A stretch of 60,346 nucleotides of DNA from Pseudomonadota bacterium (GCA_018823135.1 JAHJJF010000064.1:1-60346); one strand, 5' to 3'; shown: positions 17,898 through 27,154, counted from the stretch's first letter. Program-made: numbers and translations. Notes: generated by a model not told the origin, from the sequence alone.

Positions 17898-19145
17898 ATG
17901 AACATTCTACACAGCATTCTTGGCCTGCTGGCCCTCACCGCCCTTGCATGGCTGATCAGCGAAAACCGCAAGGCCGTGCCGCTCAAGACCGTATGTGCAG
18001 GGCTTGCCGTGCAGCTGCTTCTTGCCCTGCTGCTGCTTAAACTCCCCTGGTGCAAGGATTTTTTTCTGTTGCTCAATCAAGGCGTTTCCGCCTTGCAGAC
18101 CGCAACGGATGCCGGCACCTCCTTTGTCTTCGGCTATCTTGGCGGCGGAGATCTGCCTTTTGCTGAAAATTTTCCCGGCGCAAGTTTCATCCTCGCCTTC
18201 CGCGCCCTGCCTTTAATCCTTGTGGTCAGCGCCCTGTCTTCCCTGCTTTTCTACTGGCGAATCATGCCGATGATCGTCAAAGGCTTTTCCTGGACGCTGC
18301 AGAAAACCCTCTCGATAGGCGGCGCTTTGGGCGTTGGGGCTGCCGCCAACATCTTTGTGGGGATGATCGAAGCCCCCCTTTTCATCCGTCCCTATCTCAG
18401 TAAACTGACCAGAAGCGAACTCTTTGCGGTGATGACCTGCGGCATGGCGACCATCGCCGGCACCGTCATGGTGCTTTACGCAAGCATTCTGGATAAGGTG
18501 ATCCCCGGCGCCATGGGGCATATCCTGGTGGCGTCGATTATCAGCGCGCCTGCAGCGCTTACCGTTGCACGAATCATGATCCCCGAAACAAATACCCTGA
18601 CCGCGGGAGATGTGGTGCCGGCGCAGAATGCCACCAGCTCCATGGATGCAGTTACCAAGGGGACTGCCGACGGCCTTCATTTCCTGATCAATATAACCGC
18701 CATGCTCATCGTTCTGGTGGCCCTGGTGCACCTGGCAAATATAATTCTCGGCCTGGCGCCGGATCTGGCAGGGAAACCCATCACCCTGCAGCGCATGGTC
18801 GGGCTGATCATGGCGCCGGTGGTCTGGCTCATGGGAATCCCCTGGGCCGAGGCAAAAATCGCAGGAGTCCTCATGGGCACCAAGACCGTCATGAACGAAC
18901 TTCTCGCTTATCTGGAGCTCGCCAGACTCCCGGAAAACACCTTAAGCCCGCGAAGCATGATGATCATGACCTACGCCATGTGCGGGTTTGCCAATCTGGG
19001 AAGCCTGGGGATTATGATCGGCGGCCTGGGCTCAATGGCGCCGGAACGTAAAAACGAAGTAGTCTCCCTGGGAATCAGGTCGATCATCTCCGGCACCCTG
19101 GCAACGATGATGACCGGTGCGATTGCGGGTATTTTTTATTTCTGA
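17898..19145 (+). CDS. Concentrative nucleoside transporter (NupC/CNT family)
   Basis: Inner-membrane cation-coupled importer of nucleosides, 415 aa from the chosen start, with about ten hydrophobic segments. The family core is clear: the gate/pore stretches ALGVGAAANIFVGMIEAPLFI and TCGMATIAGTVMVLYASIL, GTADGLHFLINITAMLI, GTKTVMNELLAYLEL, and TYAMCGFANLGSLGIMIGG. Substrate range (purine or pyrimidine) cannot be read from this. It is divergent from rsfS and is one of several nucleoside salvage genes in the window. Confidence 0.92.
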   Translation: MNILHSILGLLALTALAWLISENRKAVPLKTVCAGLAVQLLLALLLLKLPWCKDFFLLLNQGVSALQTATDAGTSFVFGYLGGGDLPFAENFPGASFILAFRALPLILVVSALSSLLFYWRIMPMIVKGFSWTLQKTLSIGGALGVGAAANIFVGMIEAPLFIRPYLSKLTRSELFAVMTCGMATIAGTVMVLYASILDKVIPGAMGHILVASIISAPAALTVARIMIPETNTLTAGDVVPAQNATSSMDAVTKGTADGLHFLINITAMLIVLVALVHLANIILGLAPDLAGKPITLQRMVGLIMAPVVWLMGIPWAEAKIAGVLMGTKTVMNELLAYLELARLPENTLSPRSMMIMTYAMCGFANLGSLGIMIGGLGSMAPERKNEVVSLGIRSIISGTLATMMTGAIAGIFYF

Positions 19146-19245
19146 ACAGGGAGCGGAATACGCTTCCGACGTGTGCTTTCTAAAGTCTGGCAGAGCTCGC
19201 TTACCTCGAAGTCTCGACACTCTCACATCTGCGAGTCCGACACAA

Positions 19246-19788
19246 CTACTGGCCGTCACCAGGCGTTTCCTCGGTTTTCCGTTTAATAGATTTTCCGAAA
19301 AAACGCATGGAATAAGCAATTCCAAAGGCAAGTGGCAAGGCGATTAAGATGTTACTGGGTTGAAACAATTTTGAATAAACCGGTATCACCTGCTTATCCG
19401 TTGCCCGGTATTTCATCACCGCACTGAAATCGTCGCCAAAATAATTCAGGGTGATCATCTGCTCTTCAGGAGATATATTTTCTGCAGAAAATTCCACCCT
19501 CAACAAATCGGAATACACTAATTCTCCCTCCGGTTCAGCAAGCAAAAAGCTGTAATGCTCCTTCATTTCCTTAAACGTCTCCATATCAGCAAAAGTCACC
19601 CTCAAGGGCAATTTTTCATAAGGAGATTGGGCGAGCACCGTAAAAAAATCCGGGGGGGCATCTCCTGCAGCGATATCGCATTCATCCATGCTGGTTAGAA
19701 TATTTACCCCCACCACGAAACTTGCCGTACAGCTGGCAAAAAAGAAAACCGACGAACAAAGCGTCACAGCTAAAAATCGTAAAAACAT
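19246..19788 (-). CDS. Hypothetical membrane-anchored protein
   Basis: 180 aa, not recognised. An N-terminal hydrophobic segment (about 4-30, including FFASCTASFVVGVNIL) could be a signal or anchor. An extracytoplasmic mixed region of about 105 residues follows, then a second hydrophobic segment (about 145-163) and a short basic tail. The Cys in FASC is only loosely like a lipobox. It is convergent with the nucleoside transporter and about 60 bp downstream of the pirin gene on the same strand. Confidence 0.55.
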   Translation of the reverse strand: MFLRFLAVTLCSSVFFFASCTASFVVGVNILTSMDECDIAAGDAPPDFFTVLAQSPYEKLPLRVTFADMETFKEMKEHYSFLLAEPEGELVYSDLLRVEFSAENISPEEQMITLNYFGDDFSAVMKYRATDKQVIPVYSKLFQPSNILIALPLAFGIAYSMRFFGKSIKRKTEETPGDGQ

Positions 19789-19849
19789 TGTTATGCCCCG
19801 GGTTAGTAATTATTCACAACTTAATCAAAATAAAGGATATCTTTTGATG

Positions 19850-20764
19850 CTAAGAGCCTTCCTGTTTAATGAATGTACCCTTCTGGTATTCGTCAAAAGC
19901 AATTTCAAGCTCTTCCCGGGTGTTCATCACAATAGGACCGCGCCAGGCAACCGGCTCGCCTATGGGTTTCCCGGATATAAGCAGGAAACGCACTTCCTGA
20001 TCTCCGGTTGAGACAATCACCGCATCACCATCATCAAACAGGACAAGGGACTCATTTTCCACAAAAGGCTTACTTTGCATATCAAAACCTTTCCCACCTT
20101 GTATTGCATAGGTGAACGACTCCTTATCCTGACAGAAAACCCCATTCCCACCGATCACGTAGGCAAAAACCGTGTGGCCCTTCTTGGTGGGATGTTCATA
20201 AACCGCACGAGGTGGAACGGTAATATCAAGATACTCAGGATCAATAACAATGTCCTGTACAGGACCCACCGTATCACCGACTCTGCCGCTGATCACCCTT
20301 ATCTTTGTGCCGTTAGCGAGTGTGACCTCGGGAATCGTTGCCGCCTTCACATCCCGGTAGCGCGGCCCCATCATCTTTTGCTTGCGCGGCAGATTGGCCC
20401 AGAGCTGGAACCCATACATACGCCCCTCGGGATCTCCTTTGGGCATTTCCTGATGGATGATACCGCTTCCTGCAGTCATCCACTGAACATCCCCTGAAGA
20501 AATTATCCCCTCATTTCCCATACTGTCGCCGTGTTCCACATCCCCTTTAAGCACATAGGTTATGGTCTCGATGCCCCGATGCGGGTGCCACGGGAAACCC
20601 TTGACAAAATGGGCTGGATTATCCGACCGGAAATCGTCCAACAAAAGGAAAGGATCAAACAAGGCCTCCTGGTTGAATCCGAACACCCTTTTCAGGTGCA
20701 CCCCGGCCCCTTCCAGGGTCGGCTTGCTTTTGATTATCTTCTTGATTCTTCGCGGATTGATCAT
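19850..20764 (-). CDS. Pirin family protein
   Basis: Two-cupin iron-binding protein; bacterial relatives act as quercetinases or redox regulators, and the role here is unknown. The metal site is in FPWHPHRGIETITYVL with a later Glu-His pair (VEHGDSMG). MTAGSGIIHQEMP and GFQLWANLP are standard for pirins. The ATG at 20762-20764 was chosen because GAGGGA precedes it; an upstream in-frame ATG at 20846-20848 would add 28 residues without family similarity. Confidence 0.88.
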   Translation of the reverse strand: MINPRRIKKIIKSKPTLEGAGVHLKRVFGFNQEALFDPFLLLDDFRSDNPAHFVKGFPWHPHRGIETITYVLKGDVEHGDSMGNEGIISSGDVQWMTAGSGIIHQEMPKGDPEGRMYGFQLWANLPRKQKMMGPRYRDVKAATIPEVTLANGTKIRVISGRVGDTVGPVQDIVIDPEYLDITVPPRAVYEHPTKKGHTVFAYVIGGNGVFCQDKESFTYAIQGGKGFDMQSKPFVENESLVLFDDGDAVIVSTGDQEVRFLLISGKPIGEPVAWRGPIVMNTREELEIAFDEYQKGTFIKQEGS

Positions 20765-20984
20765 CCCGTCCCTCACGGTTTCATGATGAAATATATAAAC
20801 CGCTGCATCCCTTTCTCTCAGACTAGATAATTCCCGAACCCCTGTCAAATACGCATTATGCGATTTTGAAAAAAAACAGTCGGCTCATCTTTTCTGAACT
20901 ATCTGGTAGACAGGCCTTGTAAAATCCTCTATACAACACTTATAGTATTTTCCTATTTATCCTTCCCAACACAGAGATTTCACC

Positions 20985-21668
20985 ATGGACAAACGACCCG
21001 CCAAAACCGCATGCATCCACAGATCTGCAGCTCTGGCCATGAATGATACATACTTCCGCGCAATCACCGAAACCACCAGCGACATGATCCATCTCAACGA
21101 TTCCCAGGGGCGAATCGTTTATGCTAACCCGGCAACCGAAAGAATTCTCGGGTACTCTCCTGAGGAAATCAAAAACATACCTGCCCTGGACCTCATCCAC
21201 CCGGATGACCAGGAAATAATCAAAGAAGATATGGGCCAGGCATTATCAGGAAAAGATGTGGCTCCCAGGGATATCCGCCTGCTTCACAAAAACGCCCACT
21301 TTATTGCCATAGAAGCCCGAGGCTTTATTGTGCCTTTAAAGGCTGAAGAGTTCTATATCGGGGCTATTCTTCGCGATATCCGCGCCCGCAAACAAACGGA
21401 AAGACAGCTTGAATCCTATCGCCTGGACCTTGAAGAATTAGTCAAAGAGCGGACCAGCGAATTGCATTCGGCCCTTGATGAAGTACACACCTTACGGGAA
21501 ATCCTGCCCATCTGCTCTTACTGTAAAAAAATCAGGGATGATCAAGGATTCTGGAAGCAGGTTGAGGTCTATTTGAGAGAACATTCGCAGATGGATTTTT
21601 CCCACGGGATCTGTCCGGAATGCGTTACTGAACATTATCCGGATATTGACATAATTGACGAAGATTAA
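20985..21668 (+). CDS. PAS-domain protein with C-terminal CxxC...CxxC module
   Basis: 227-aa soluble sensor without kinase or GGDEF output. A PAS domain covers about 20-132 (FRAITETTSDMIHL, ERILGYSPEEI, HPDDQEII). A coiled-coil linker (about 135-172, with ELVKERTSELHSALDE) leads into a compact tail with Cys177, Cys180, Cys210 and Cys213 (LPICSYCKKIRDD, GICPEC). The same tail ends the sensor at 31888-33033. The tail may bind zinc or sense redox state; this is inference. It is divergent from the pirin gene and apparently monocistronic. Confidence 0.82.
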   Translation: MDKRPAKTACIHRSAALAMNDTYFRAITETTSDMIHLNDSQGRIVYANPATERILGYSPEEIKNIPALDLIHPDDQEIIKEDMGQALSGKDVAPRDIRLLHKNAHFIAIEARGFIVPLKAEEFYIGAILRDIRARKQTERQLESYRLDLEELVKERTSELHSALDEVHTLREILPICSYCKKIRDDQGFWKQVEVYLREHSQMDFSHGICPECVTEHYPDIDIIDED

Positions 21669-21705
21669 AGGATTCTAAGTTTAATCAAGCGACCAGGTTT
21701 AACGA

Positions 21706-22020
21706 TTATTTCTTTTTTTTTCGGAGTTTATTCATCAACGAAAGGGTTACTTCAAAACTATCGAAATTTTCCTTGATAACCAGTTTATAAAAATCACATT
21801 CCTTGCAGGTGTCATATTTCCTGGCAAATAAACCCTGAACCTTGCCACCGCAAAAGGTACCTGCAACAACCCAGCATGCCCGCCCGGCGTTGATGCCGCC
21901 GTGAACGCCATCAAGTCTCTTTTCAGTCGCAGCGGCGCAGACGCCCAGCTCGGAGGCTTTTGCTCCTCCCGATTCACGACCGCATTTTTTAAACTCCCAG
22001 CAATTACTTTTCTTGTCCAT
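21706..22020 (-). CDS. Two-CW-domain small cysteine-rich protein
   Basis: 104 aa. Two Cys-Trp centres, NCWEFKKCG and ACWVVAGTFCGG, plus GVCAAA and a final CKECDFY, give the pattern of the two-CW family found in anaerobic Desulfobacterota. The domain often occurs as a tail on sensors; here it stands alone with a lysine-rich C-terminus. Function unknown, probably metal or redox related. The frame extends three bases to a TTG, but the ATG at 22018-22020 is preferred. It lies downstream of the bacteriohemerythrin gene on the same strand. Confidence 0.72.
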   Translation of the reverse strand: MDKKSNCWEFKKCGRESGGAKASELGVCAAATEKRLDGVHGGINAGRACWVVAGTFCGGKVQGLFARKYDTCKECDFYKLVIKENFDSFEVTLSLMNKLRKKKK

Positions 22021-22128
22021 CAAATAGCCTCAAAAATATTATTATTCAAAAAGTAATCTTTACTATTAGCCCAGTATTACACAAAATAAAAGCACAATTA
22101 AGCCGCAGCGTTCCTCAAAAAAAATACA

Positions 22129-22590
22129 TTACTTCTTCCGGGCCATTTTTTTTGACATATGGTCGGCATATTGCTTGTCAGCCTGCATGATATGCTTGAC
22201 ATACCAGTTGACGATATACTCATTGATCCCCCTGGCTTTATCGGCCAGTATTTTCGGATCAAGGTAATTAATGTTAATTTCGTGATAGGTCTTGAATATG
22301 TCCTCCTCCATATCCAGAATCTTTCGCACATATTCATTATGCTGGTTGATGTGATCAAAAAATCCCGGATAACTGTTGGCAAGCATCAGCTTTTCTTCCG
22401 TATGGAAATGGTAGAGGGCGTAGGCACGAAATTCCAGGATGACCTTTATAATTTTTGGCAGGTTTACCTTTCCTTGTTCCGACTTTTCAAGAAGTTGCGA
22501 AAGGCTGTCGTTTAATTCGAAAAAACCTTTATGCTGGTCATCAATGATCTTGAGATTCAGCCGATATTCGTCTCGCCAGAGATTTGCCAT
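22129..22590 (-). CDS. Bacteriohemerythrin
   Basis: Four-helix di-iron oxygen-binding protein, 153 aa, likely an oxygen carrier or sensor in the cytoplasm. All seven iron ligands can be placed: His20, His61, Glu65, His80, His84, His133 and Asp138. Spacing matches known hemerythrins except for a longer stretch between His84 and His133, about 13 residues more than in the Methylococcus-type protein. A strong GGAGG site precedes the ATG. An oxygen-handling protein fits an anaerobe exposed to air. Confidence 0.92.
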   Translation of the reverse strand: MANLWRDEYRLNLKIIDDQHKGFFELNDSLSQLLEKSEQGKVNLPKIIKVILEFRAYALYHFHTEEKLMLANSYPGFFDHINQHNEYVRKILDMEEDIFKTYHEININYLDPKILADKARGINEYIVNWYVKHIMQADKQYADHMSKKMARKK

Positions 22591-22652
22591 TACCTCCTCC
22601 CTTGGTCATCTTCCATAGAAAAGCTCAAATTACGAGGAAGCCCTCTACAATT

Positions 22653-22772
22653 TCATTCCGCGCAGTGGTCATGCCCCATTTCCTGGCGTTCATCAATGGA
22701 GGTACACCCGATAAAATTAAGCGCCGAAAAAAACAAAACCATACTCATCAAGACAATCACTGTTTTTTTCAT
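22653..22772 (-). CDS. Tiny 39-aa putative lipoprotein
   Basis: A gene too short for routine ORF finding. CAGGAGG sits six bases before the ATG at 22770-22772. The product has Lys2-Lys3, a hydrophobic stretch VIVLMSMVLFFSALNF, and FIGC just before the mature part, which resembles a lipobox with Cys23 as the lipidation site. Only 16 residues follow (acidic, with His-Asp-His-Cys near the end), then TGA at 22653-22655. This entericidin-like layout suggests a small membrane-attached lipoprotein. It is 62 bp upstream of the bacteriohemerythrin gene on the same strand. Confidence 0.6.
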   Translation of the reverse strand: MKKTVIVLMSMVLFFSALNFIGCTSIDERQEMGHDHCAE

Positions 22773-22896
22773 GACACCTCCTGAGGGTTGACGATAGTTT
22801 GATGTATTTGTCGCTGATTACGCCAGAGATCCGGCATGTTTTGAAAAGATAAGCATGACGCAGCCAGAAATCCGGAATCTCCAAATTAAAGCGCAA

Positions 22897-24045
22897 TCAG
22901 TTGAAATCCATTGACGGTACATCCTGCAGATATTTATGCAGCCTGGCTTCATCCGCTGGATTAATATCCATGAATTCCATGCCGGTCTTATATACATCTT
23001 CCACTGAATCATGTATCCGAACCACGCTGCCCTTGAGATTTATTATCTGCTCATTCAACCCAACTGCGACAATCAGGGATTGCCCAAGGGCAAAAGGCAT
23101 GAAGGTCTCCATCAGGACCCCTTTTTCACTGATATTGAGCGTCCGGCCCATGCCTCTGGTGACCGGATAATCCTGATCATCCAGCACAACAAACTCAAGC
23201 AGATTCAGGGTATCAAGCCGATCATAGCGCCGCAGTTTCGATTCAAAGGTGTTCTGATATGTCCTGTTGAAATCCTTGTCTGAAATACCGCAACTTTTAT
23301 AGAGAGCCAGCTGAATGAGCCAGTGGGAATAATCAGCTGCGGACAAGATATTGAGCAATTGCTGATGCTCGCTCACCGATGCCTGTTTAAGGAGCATGAT
23401 GACCCGCTGTATATACCACCTGATGGCCTCACTCCCTTCAAACAGGTGGCGATTCTGGATGGCGATAAATAGGTTCAGATAATTTCTGCCGTCCGTCCGC
23501 TGCTCTTTGCCCGGGGAAAAAGCACCGGCGATAAAGGAATGCGTAAGCTTGTCGCGCATATTTTTAAGCTTGACGATCTTCTGCCAGCCGGCATGGATCT
23601 TATTAATTTGAAAGCTGATGCCAAAAGTTTTGGCGAGAAGCACAGGTATGGTGCCCAACCGGTCAATAGCCGGCACCAGAGGCATTGTCGCGGTCATCAG
23701 GGTAGCGGTTTTACTATCGAGAAAACTTCTCTTTTCCGCAAGGAACTCGATTTCGATCTGCGAAAGCGGCTCCTTGATTCCAGGGGCGCCCGCGGTCTTT
23801 CTGTTGGCTTCAAGGGCTATAACCGCCAAAGCATTGGCCAGGGCTTCAAGAAAATTGAACTGCATGCTGATAATCGCGGTTCTCAAGGATTTATCAGGCA
23901 GGGACGGCAAATCCTTCTTACCGTTCTCTGTCTCCTTCTGCAAAAAAACCACCAGGTCTTTTATCTGGTTCGACAGATCGGCGAGCAATGATGATATGCA
24001 GCCGATAATATTCTTATAAGGAGTACGTGATTCATTTGCTGTCAT
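22897..24045 (-). CDS. Large PilZ-domain protein
   Basis: 382 aa. The last 110 residues form a PilZ domain with LRRYDRLD (fits RxxxR) and GRTLNISEKGVLMET (fits NxSxxG), so c-di-GMP binding is likely. The N-terminal 270 residues are helical, have no membrane segment and are not recognised; they contain a Lys-rich stretch around WQKIVKLKNMRDKLTHSFI. It may be an effector whose helical part binds a partner. No strong ribosome site was found before the ATG at 24043-24045. A non-coding stretch of about 500 bp lies upstream. Confidence 0.75.
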   Translation of the reverse strand: MTANESRTPYKNIIGCISSLLADLSNQIKDLVVFLQKETENGKKDLPSLPDKSLRTAIISMQFNFLEALANALAVIALEANRKTAGAPGIKEPLSQIEIEFLAEKRSFLDSKTATLMTATMPLVPAIDRLGTIPVLLAKTFGISFQINKIHAGWQKIVKLKNMRDKLTHSFIAGAFSPGKEQRTDGRNYLNLFIAIQNRHLFEGSEAIRWYIQRVIMLLKQASVSEHQQLLNILSAADYSHWLIQLALYKSCGISDKDFNRTYQNTFESKLRRYDRLDTLNLLEFVVLDDQDYPVTRGMGRTLNISEKGVLMETFMPFALGQSLIVAVGLNEQIINLKGSVVRIHDSVEDVYKTGMEFMDINPADEARLHKYLQDVPSMDFN

Positions 24046-24557
24046 GTCGGTCGGTCTTTTTCACCAGAAGCTTTGTTTTTCTTCTGTCCTCGAGGTTATT
24101 GACCAGGTATCAAGCCGGTTGAAACTCCCATGGCTCCAACGCTTGGGGCTGGGGAACCTCTCCGGATAAACGAAGTCCTTCAGATCTGCTCGTTTATTCC
24201 CTTTAGGTGAACTTCCTGTTCCATGTAATCATTAATTACCGGCTATTTCAATTTTTTTCACCTGCATTGCAGGGGGCGCTTGCCATAAAGGACCATTTCC
24301 GGTAATCTCCCGTGCTTCAAGCCGGCGCCGTTCGTTTCTTCTCCCATGAGCCCGACATGCCCCTGGCCGGAACCAAAAAACCGCATTATTTTCCTGATAA
24401 AACAAAGTTTTGCGGTTTTATTTCTGCCTCATGTCGGTTATACTTGCGCGGCACAAAGACATGCTGTTTCCCTGACAGAAACAGCGATAACATCAGCAAT
24501 CTGCTCATGCATGTGAAAAAAAACGAGCAATACATAAAAACTCTAAGGAGTCTCTAG
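24046..24557. other. 512-bp intergenic region upstream of secDF
   Basis: No convincing gene. It contains a loose inverted repeat of AAAACCGCA (24377-24385) and TGCGGTTTT (24411-24419), and a perfect 8-bp hairpin GCTGTTTC / GAAACAGC (24463-24470 and 24478-24485, 7-nt loop) about 70 bp before the secDF start. TATACT at 24439-24444 could be a -10 element but has no good -35 at the right distance. Confidence 0.5.
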
Positions 24558-27146
24558 ATGAACAGAAGCCTTAAATGGAAATTAATTTTTCTTATTTCGG
24601 TTATCCTTTTCTGCGGTGCCGTCGTCATGCCGTCTTTTAATAAAAACCTTCCGGACTGGTGGCAAAAGTACCTGGCGCCTGAAGGGCTACGGCTTGGCCT
24701 GGACCTCCAGGGCGGCATGCATCTCGTAATGCGGGTCGACCTGGACAAGGCAGCGGCAAACACCCTGAATTTCGCGGCCCAGGATTTAAAAGAGGCATTG
24801 CTTGACAAACAGATTTCCGTGGTCCGCACCGATTCCGGGGACCCCCATAAGGTTGTTTTCACCCTGCCGAACACCGGCGCCTTGAGCACCGTTGAAGAAA
24901 CAGTCAAGGGCGATTTTTCCGACGATCTTGACATTGAAGTCATGTCAGAGGAAGGATCCTTCCCGCGCATAATTTTGACCCTTAATAAAGAAAAAATAAG
25001 TTTCATTAATAAAAACGCCGTCAACCAATCCCTTGAAATCATCAGAAACCGCATTGACCAGTTCGGTGTTGCCGAACCGGTGATTGTCAAGCAGGGACAT
25101 AACGAAATCATCATCCAGCTTCCCGGCGTCAAGGACCCAGAACGGGCCCTTGCCCTGATCGGCCAGACCGCCCAGCTCGAATTCAAACTGGTGGACGAAA
25201 CCGGCGGCGTGGACATTTTCAACCTTATCGGTCAGGCCGAGGCTTCCGGCCAATGGTCCTGGAACCCCAAACAATCATGGAATGAAAACACCCGTAAACT
25301 CAACCAGATCCTGCAATCTCAATTACCTGCAGGCACCGCGGTATATTTTGAGAAGGATATCGAACGCCAGACCCTCATCGAAAGACGCATCCCGATGCTG
25401 ATCAAGACCCAGACCCTGATGACCGGTGAAATGGTCAAGGATGCGCAGGTACGAGTTGGCGGCACCTTTAATGAACCCTATGTCAGCCTTGACCTCACCG
25501 GCCGCGGCGGCAAAGTATTCGGCCAGATTACCGAAAAAAACGTCAAAAAACGCCTGGCGATTGTACTTGATAATGTCGTGCGGTCAGCGCCGCGTATTCA
25601 GGAGAAAATTCTCGGCGGCAGTGCCCAGATCACCGGCAGTTTCACCTTTGAAGACGCCACCGATCTGGCCATTGTCCTGCGCGTCGGCGCCCTTCCGGCA
25701 CCGGTGGAAATTGTCCAGAATCTCACGGTGGGCGCCTCCCTTGGCCATGACTCCATAAAAAAAGGATTGATGTCCGGTCTGCTGGGTACCCTCCTGGTAA
25801 TGCTTTTCATGGTTTTTTATTACCGGCTTTCCGGGGTAATTGCCAATGCGGCGCTGGTCTTTAATATCCTGCTGCTTTTTGCAGGCCTTGCCACGATGAA
25901 TGCCACCCTGACCCTGCCCGGCATTGCCGGTATCATCCTCGCCATAGGCATGGCGGTTGATTCCAACGTTCTGATCTTTGAACGAATGCGGGAGGAATTC
26001 GCCCTGGGAAAATCCGTCAAATCCGGGGTTGAAGGCGGTTACGACAATGCCCTGTCGACAATCATCGACTCCCAGGTGACCACCCTGATCACCTCTTTAG
26101 CGCTGTTTCTCTTCGGCACCGGGCCGATCAAGGGTTTTGCAGTAACCTTGAGCCTGGGCGTCATTTTCAACCTGTTCACCACATTATTCGCCACCAGGAT
26201 TGTGTACGACACCCTGCACAGCATGAAAAAACTCAAACCCCTCAATTTCTACCAATTCATCAAAAGGCCCAACCTTGACTACATGAGCATCCGGAAAATA
26301 ACCTTCTGCATCTCGGGAGTATTGGTACTTGTCGGCCTCCTCGCTTTTGTACAGATCCTGCGGGGGCAGGCGAATCTCGGTGTTGATTTCGCCGGCGGCA
26401 CCTTGCTGCAGTATAAGGCAGCTCAACCATTCTCATTAAAAGAGGTGCGCACCGCCTTTACCCAAAACAATCTGGACGCAGATCTGCAGCTGGTTGAAAA
26501 CGAGAACCAGCTCATTGTAAAAATCAAAAAATCAGAAGATGTTGTCGGCCAGCTCACCGATCAGACCAATACAATCCTGAATGAAAATCTTGCCGACAAA
26601 AAATTCGAACTTGAAAGCCAGTCGGAAATCGGCTCATCGGTGAGTGATACACTCAGGAATAAGGCGCTCCAGGCCATCGCCATTTCCCTGTTCGGCGTTA
26701 TCTGCTATCTTGCGCTGCGCTTCGACCTGCGTTTCGGATTTGCCGCGGCAGTGGCAACCTTCCACGATGTCCTTGTGGTCCTGGGAATCTGCTGGATTCT
26801 GGATATCGAGATAACCCTGTTGATGGTCACCGCTCTTTTGACCCTTGCCGGTTACTCCCTGAACGACACGGTGGTTGTTTTCGACAGAATCAGAGAAAAT
26901 CTCAAAAAATCCGGCGGCCTTGATCTTGTGCGGATCATCAACGGCAGCGTCAACGATGTTCTCGGGCGGACGATTATAGCTTCGTTGACTACGTCGCTGG
27001 CTTTGATCGCCCTCTATTTCTTCGGCGGCAAGGTCATCCACGATTTCTCCTTCGCCCTGCTGATCGGCATCCTGGTGGGCACCTATTCCTCGATATTTAT
27101 TGCCAGCCCGCTGCTTTATCTCTGGCGTAAGGACAAGGAGGCGTAA
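24558..27146 (+). CDS. secDF: Fused protein translocase subunit SecDF
   Basis: 862-aa inner-membrane RND-type protein that uses the proton gradient to pull proteins through SecYEG. The SecD half (about 1-560) has GLRLGLDLQGGMHLVMRVD, the periplasmic P1 domain, RIQEKILGGSAQITGSF and six membrane segments including GMAVDSNVLIFERMREE. The SecF half (about 575-862) has NLGVDFAGGT, FHDVLVVLG and GYSLNDTVVVFDRIREN. The total of about 12 membrane segments matches Bacillus-type SecDF, whereas many proteobacteria have two genes. AAGGAG precedes the ATG. YajC is not next to it. It leads a run of same-strand genes. Confidence 0.95.
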   Translation: MNRSLKWKLIFLISVILFCGAVVMPSFNKNLPDWWQKYLAPEGLRLGLDLQGGMHLVMRVDLDKAAANTLNFAAQDLKEALLDKQISVVRTDSGDPHKVVFTLPNTGALSTVEETVKGDFSDDLDIEVMSEEGSFPRIILTLNKEKISFINKNAVNQSLEIIRNRIDQFGVAEPVIVKQGHNEIIIQLPGVKDPERALALIGQTAQLEFKLVDETGGVDIFNLIGQAEASGQWSWNPKQSWNENTRKLNQILQSQLPAGTAVYFEKDIERQTLIERRIPMLIKTQTLMTGEMVKDAQVRVGGTFNEPYVSLDLTGRGGKVFGQITEKNVKKRLAIVLDNVVRSAPRIQEKILGGSAQITGSFTFEDATDLAIVLRVGALPAPVEIVQNLTVGASLGHDSIKKGLMSGLLGTLLVMLFMVFYYRLSGVIANAALVFNILLLFAGLATMNATLTLPGIAGIILAIGMAVDSNVLIFERMREEFALGKSVKSGVEGGYDNALSTIIDSQVTTLITSLALFLFGTGPIKGFAVTLSLGVIFNLFTTLFATRIVYDTLHSMKKLKPLNFYQFIKRPNLDYMSIRKITFCISGVLVLVGLLAFVQILRGQANLGVDFAGGTLLQYKAAQPFSLKEVRTAFTQNNLDADLQLVENENQLIVKIKKSEDVVGQLTDQTNTILNENLADKKFELESQSEIGSSVSDTLRNKALQAIAISLFGVICYLALRFDLRFGFAAAVATFHDVLVVLGICWILDIEITLLMVTALLTLAGYSLNDTVVVFDRIRENLKKSGGLDLVRIINGSVNDVLGRTIIASLTTSLALIALYFFGGKVIHDFSFALLIGILVGTYSSIFIASPLLYLWRKDKEA

Positions 27147-27154
27147 GTCCTGCC

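Noticed and set aside
19146-19245. Possible inverted repeat after the nucleoside transporter (CGGAA/TTCCG)
   Set aside because: The arms are only five bases and there is no T-tract.
24312-24557. 81-aa plus-strand ORF before secDF
   Set aside because: It overlaps two hairpins and lacks a ribosome site; composition is unlike a protein.
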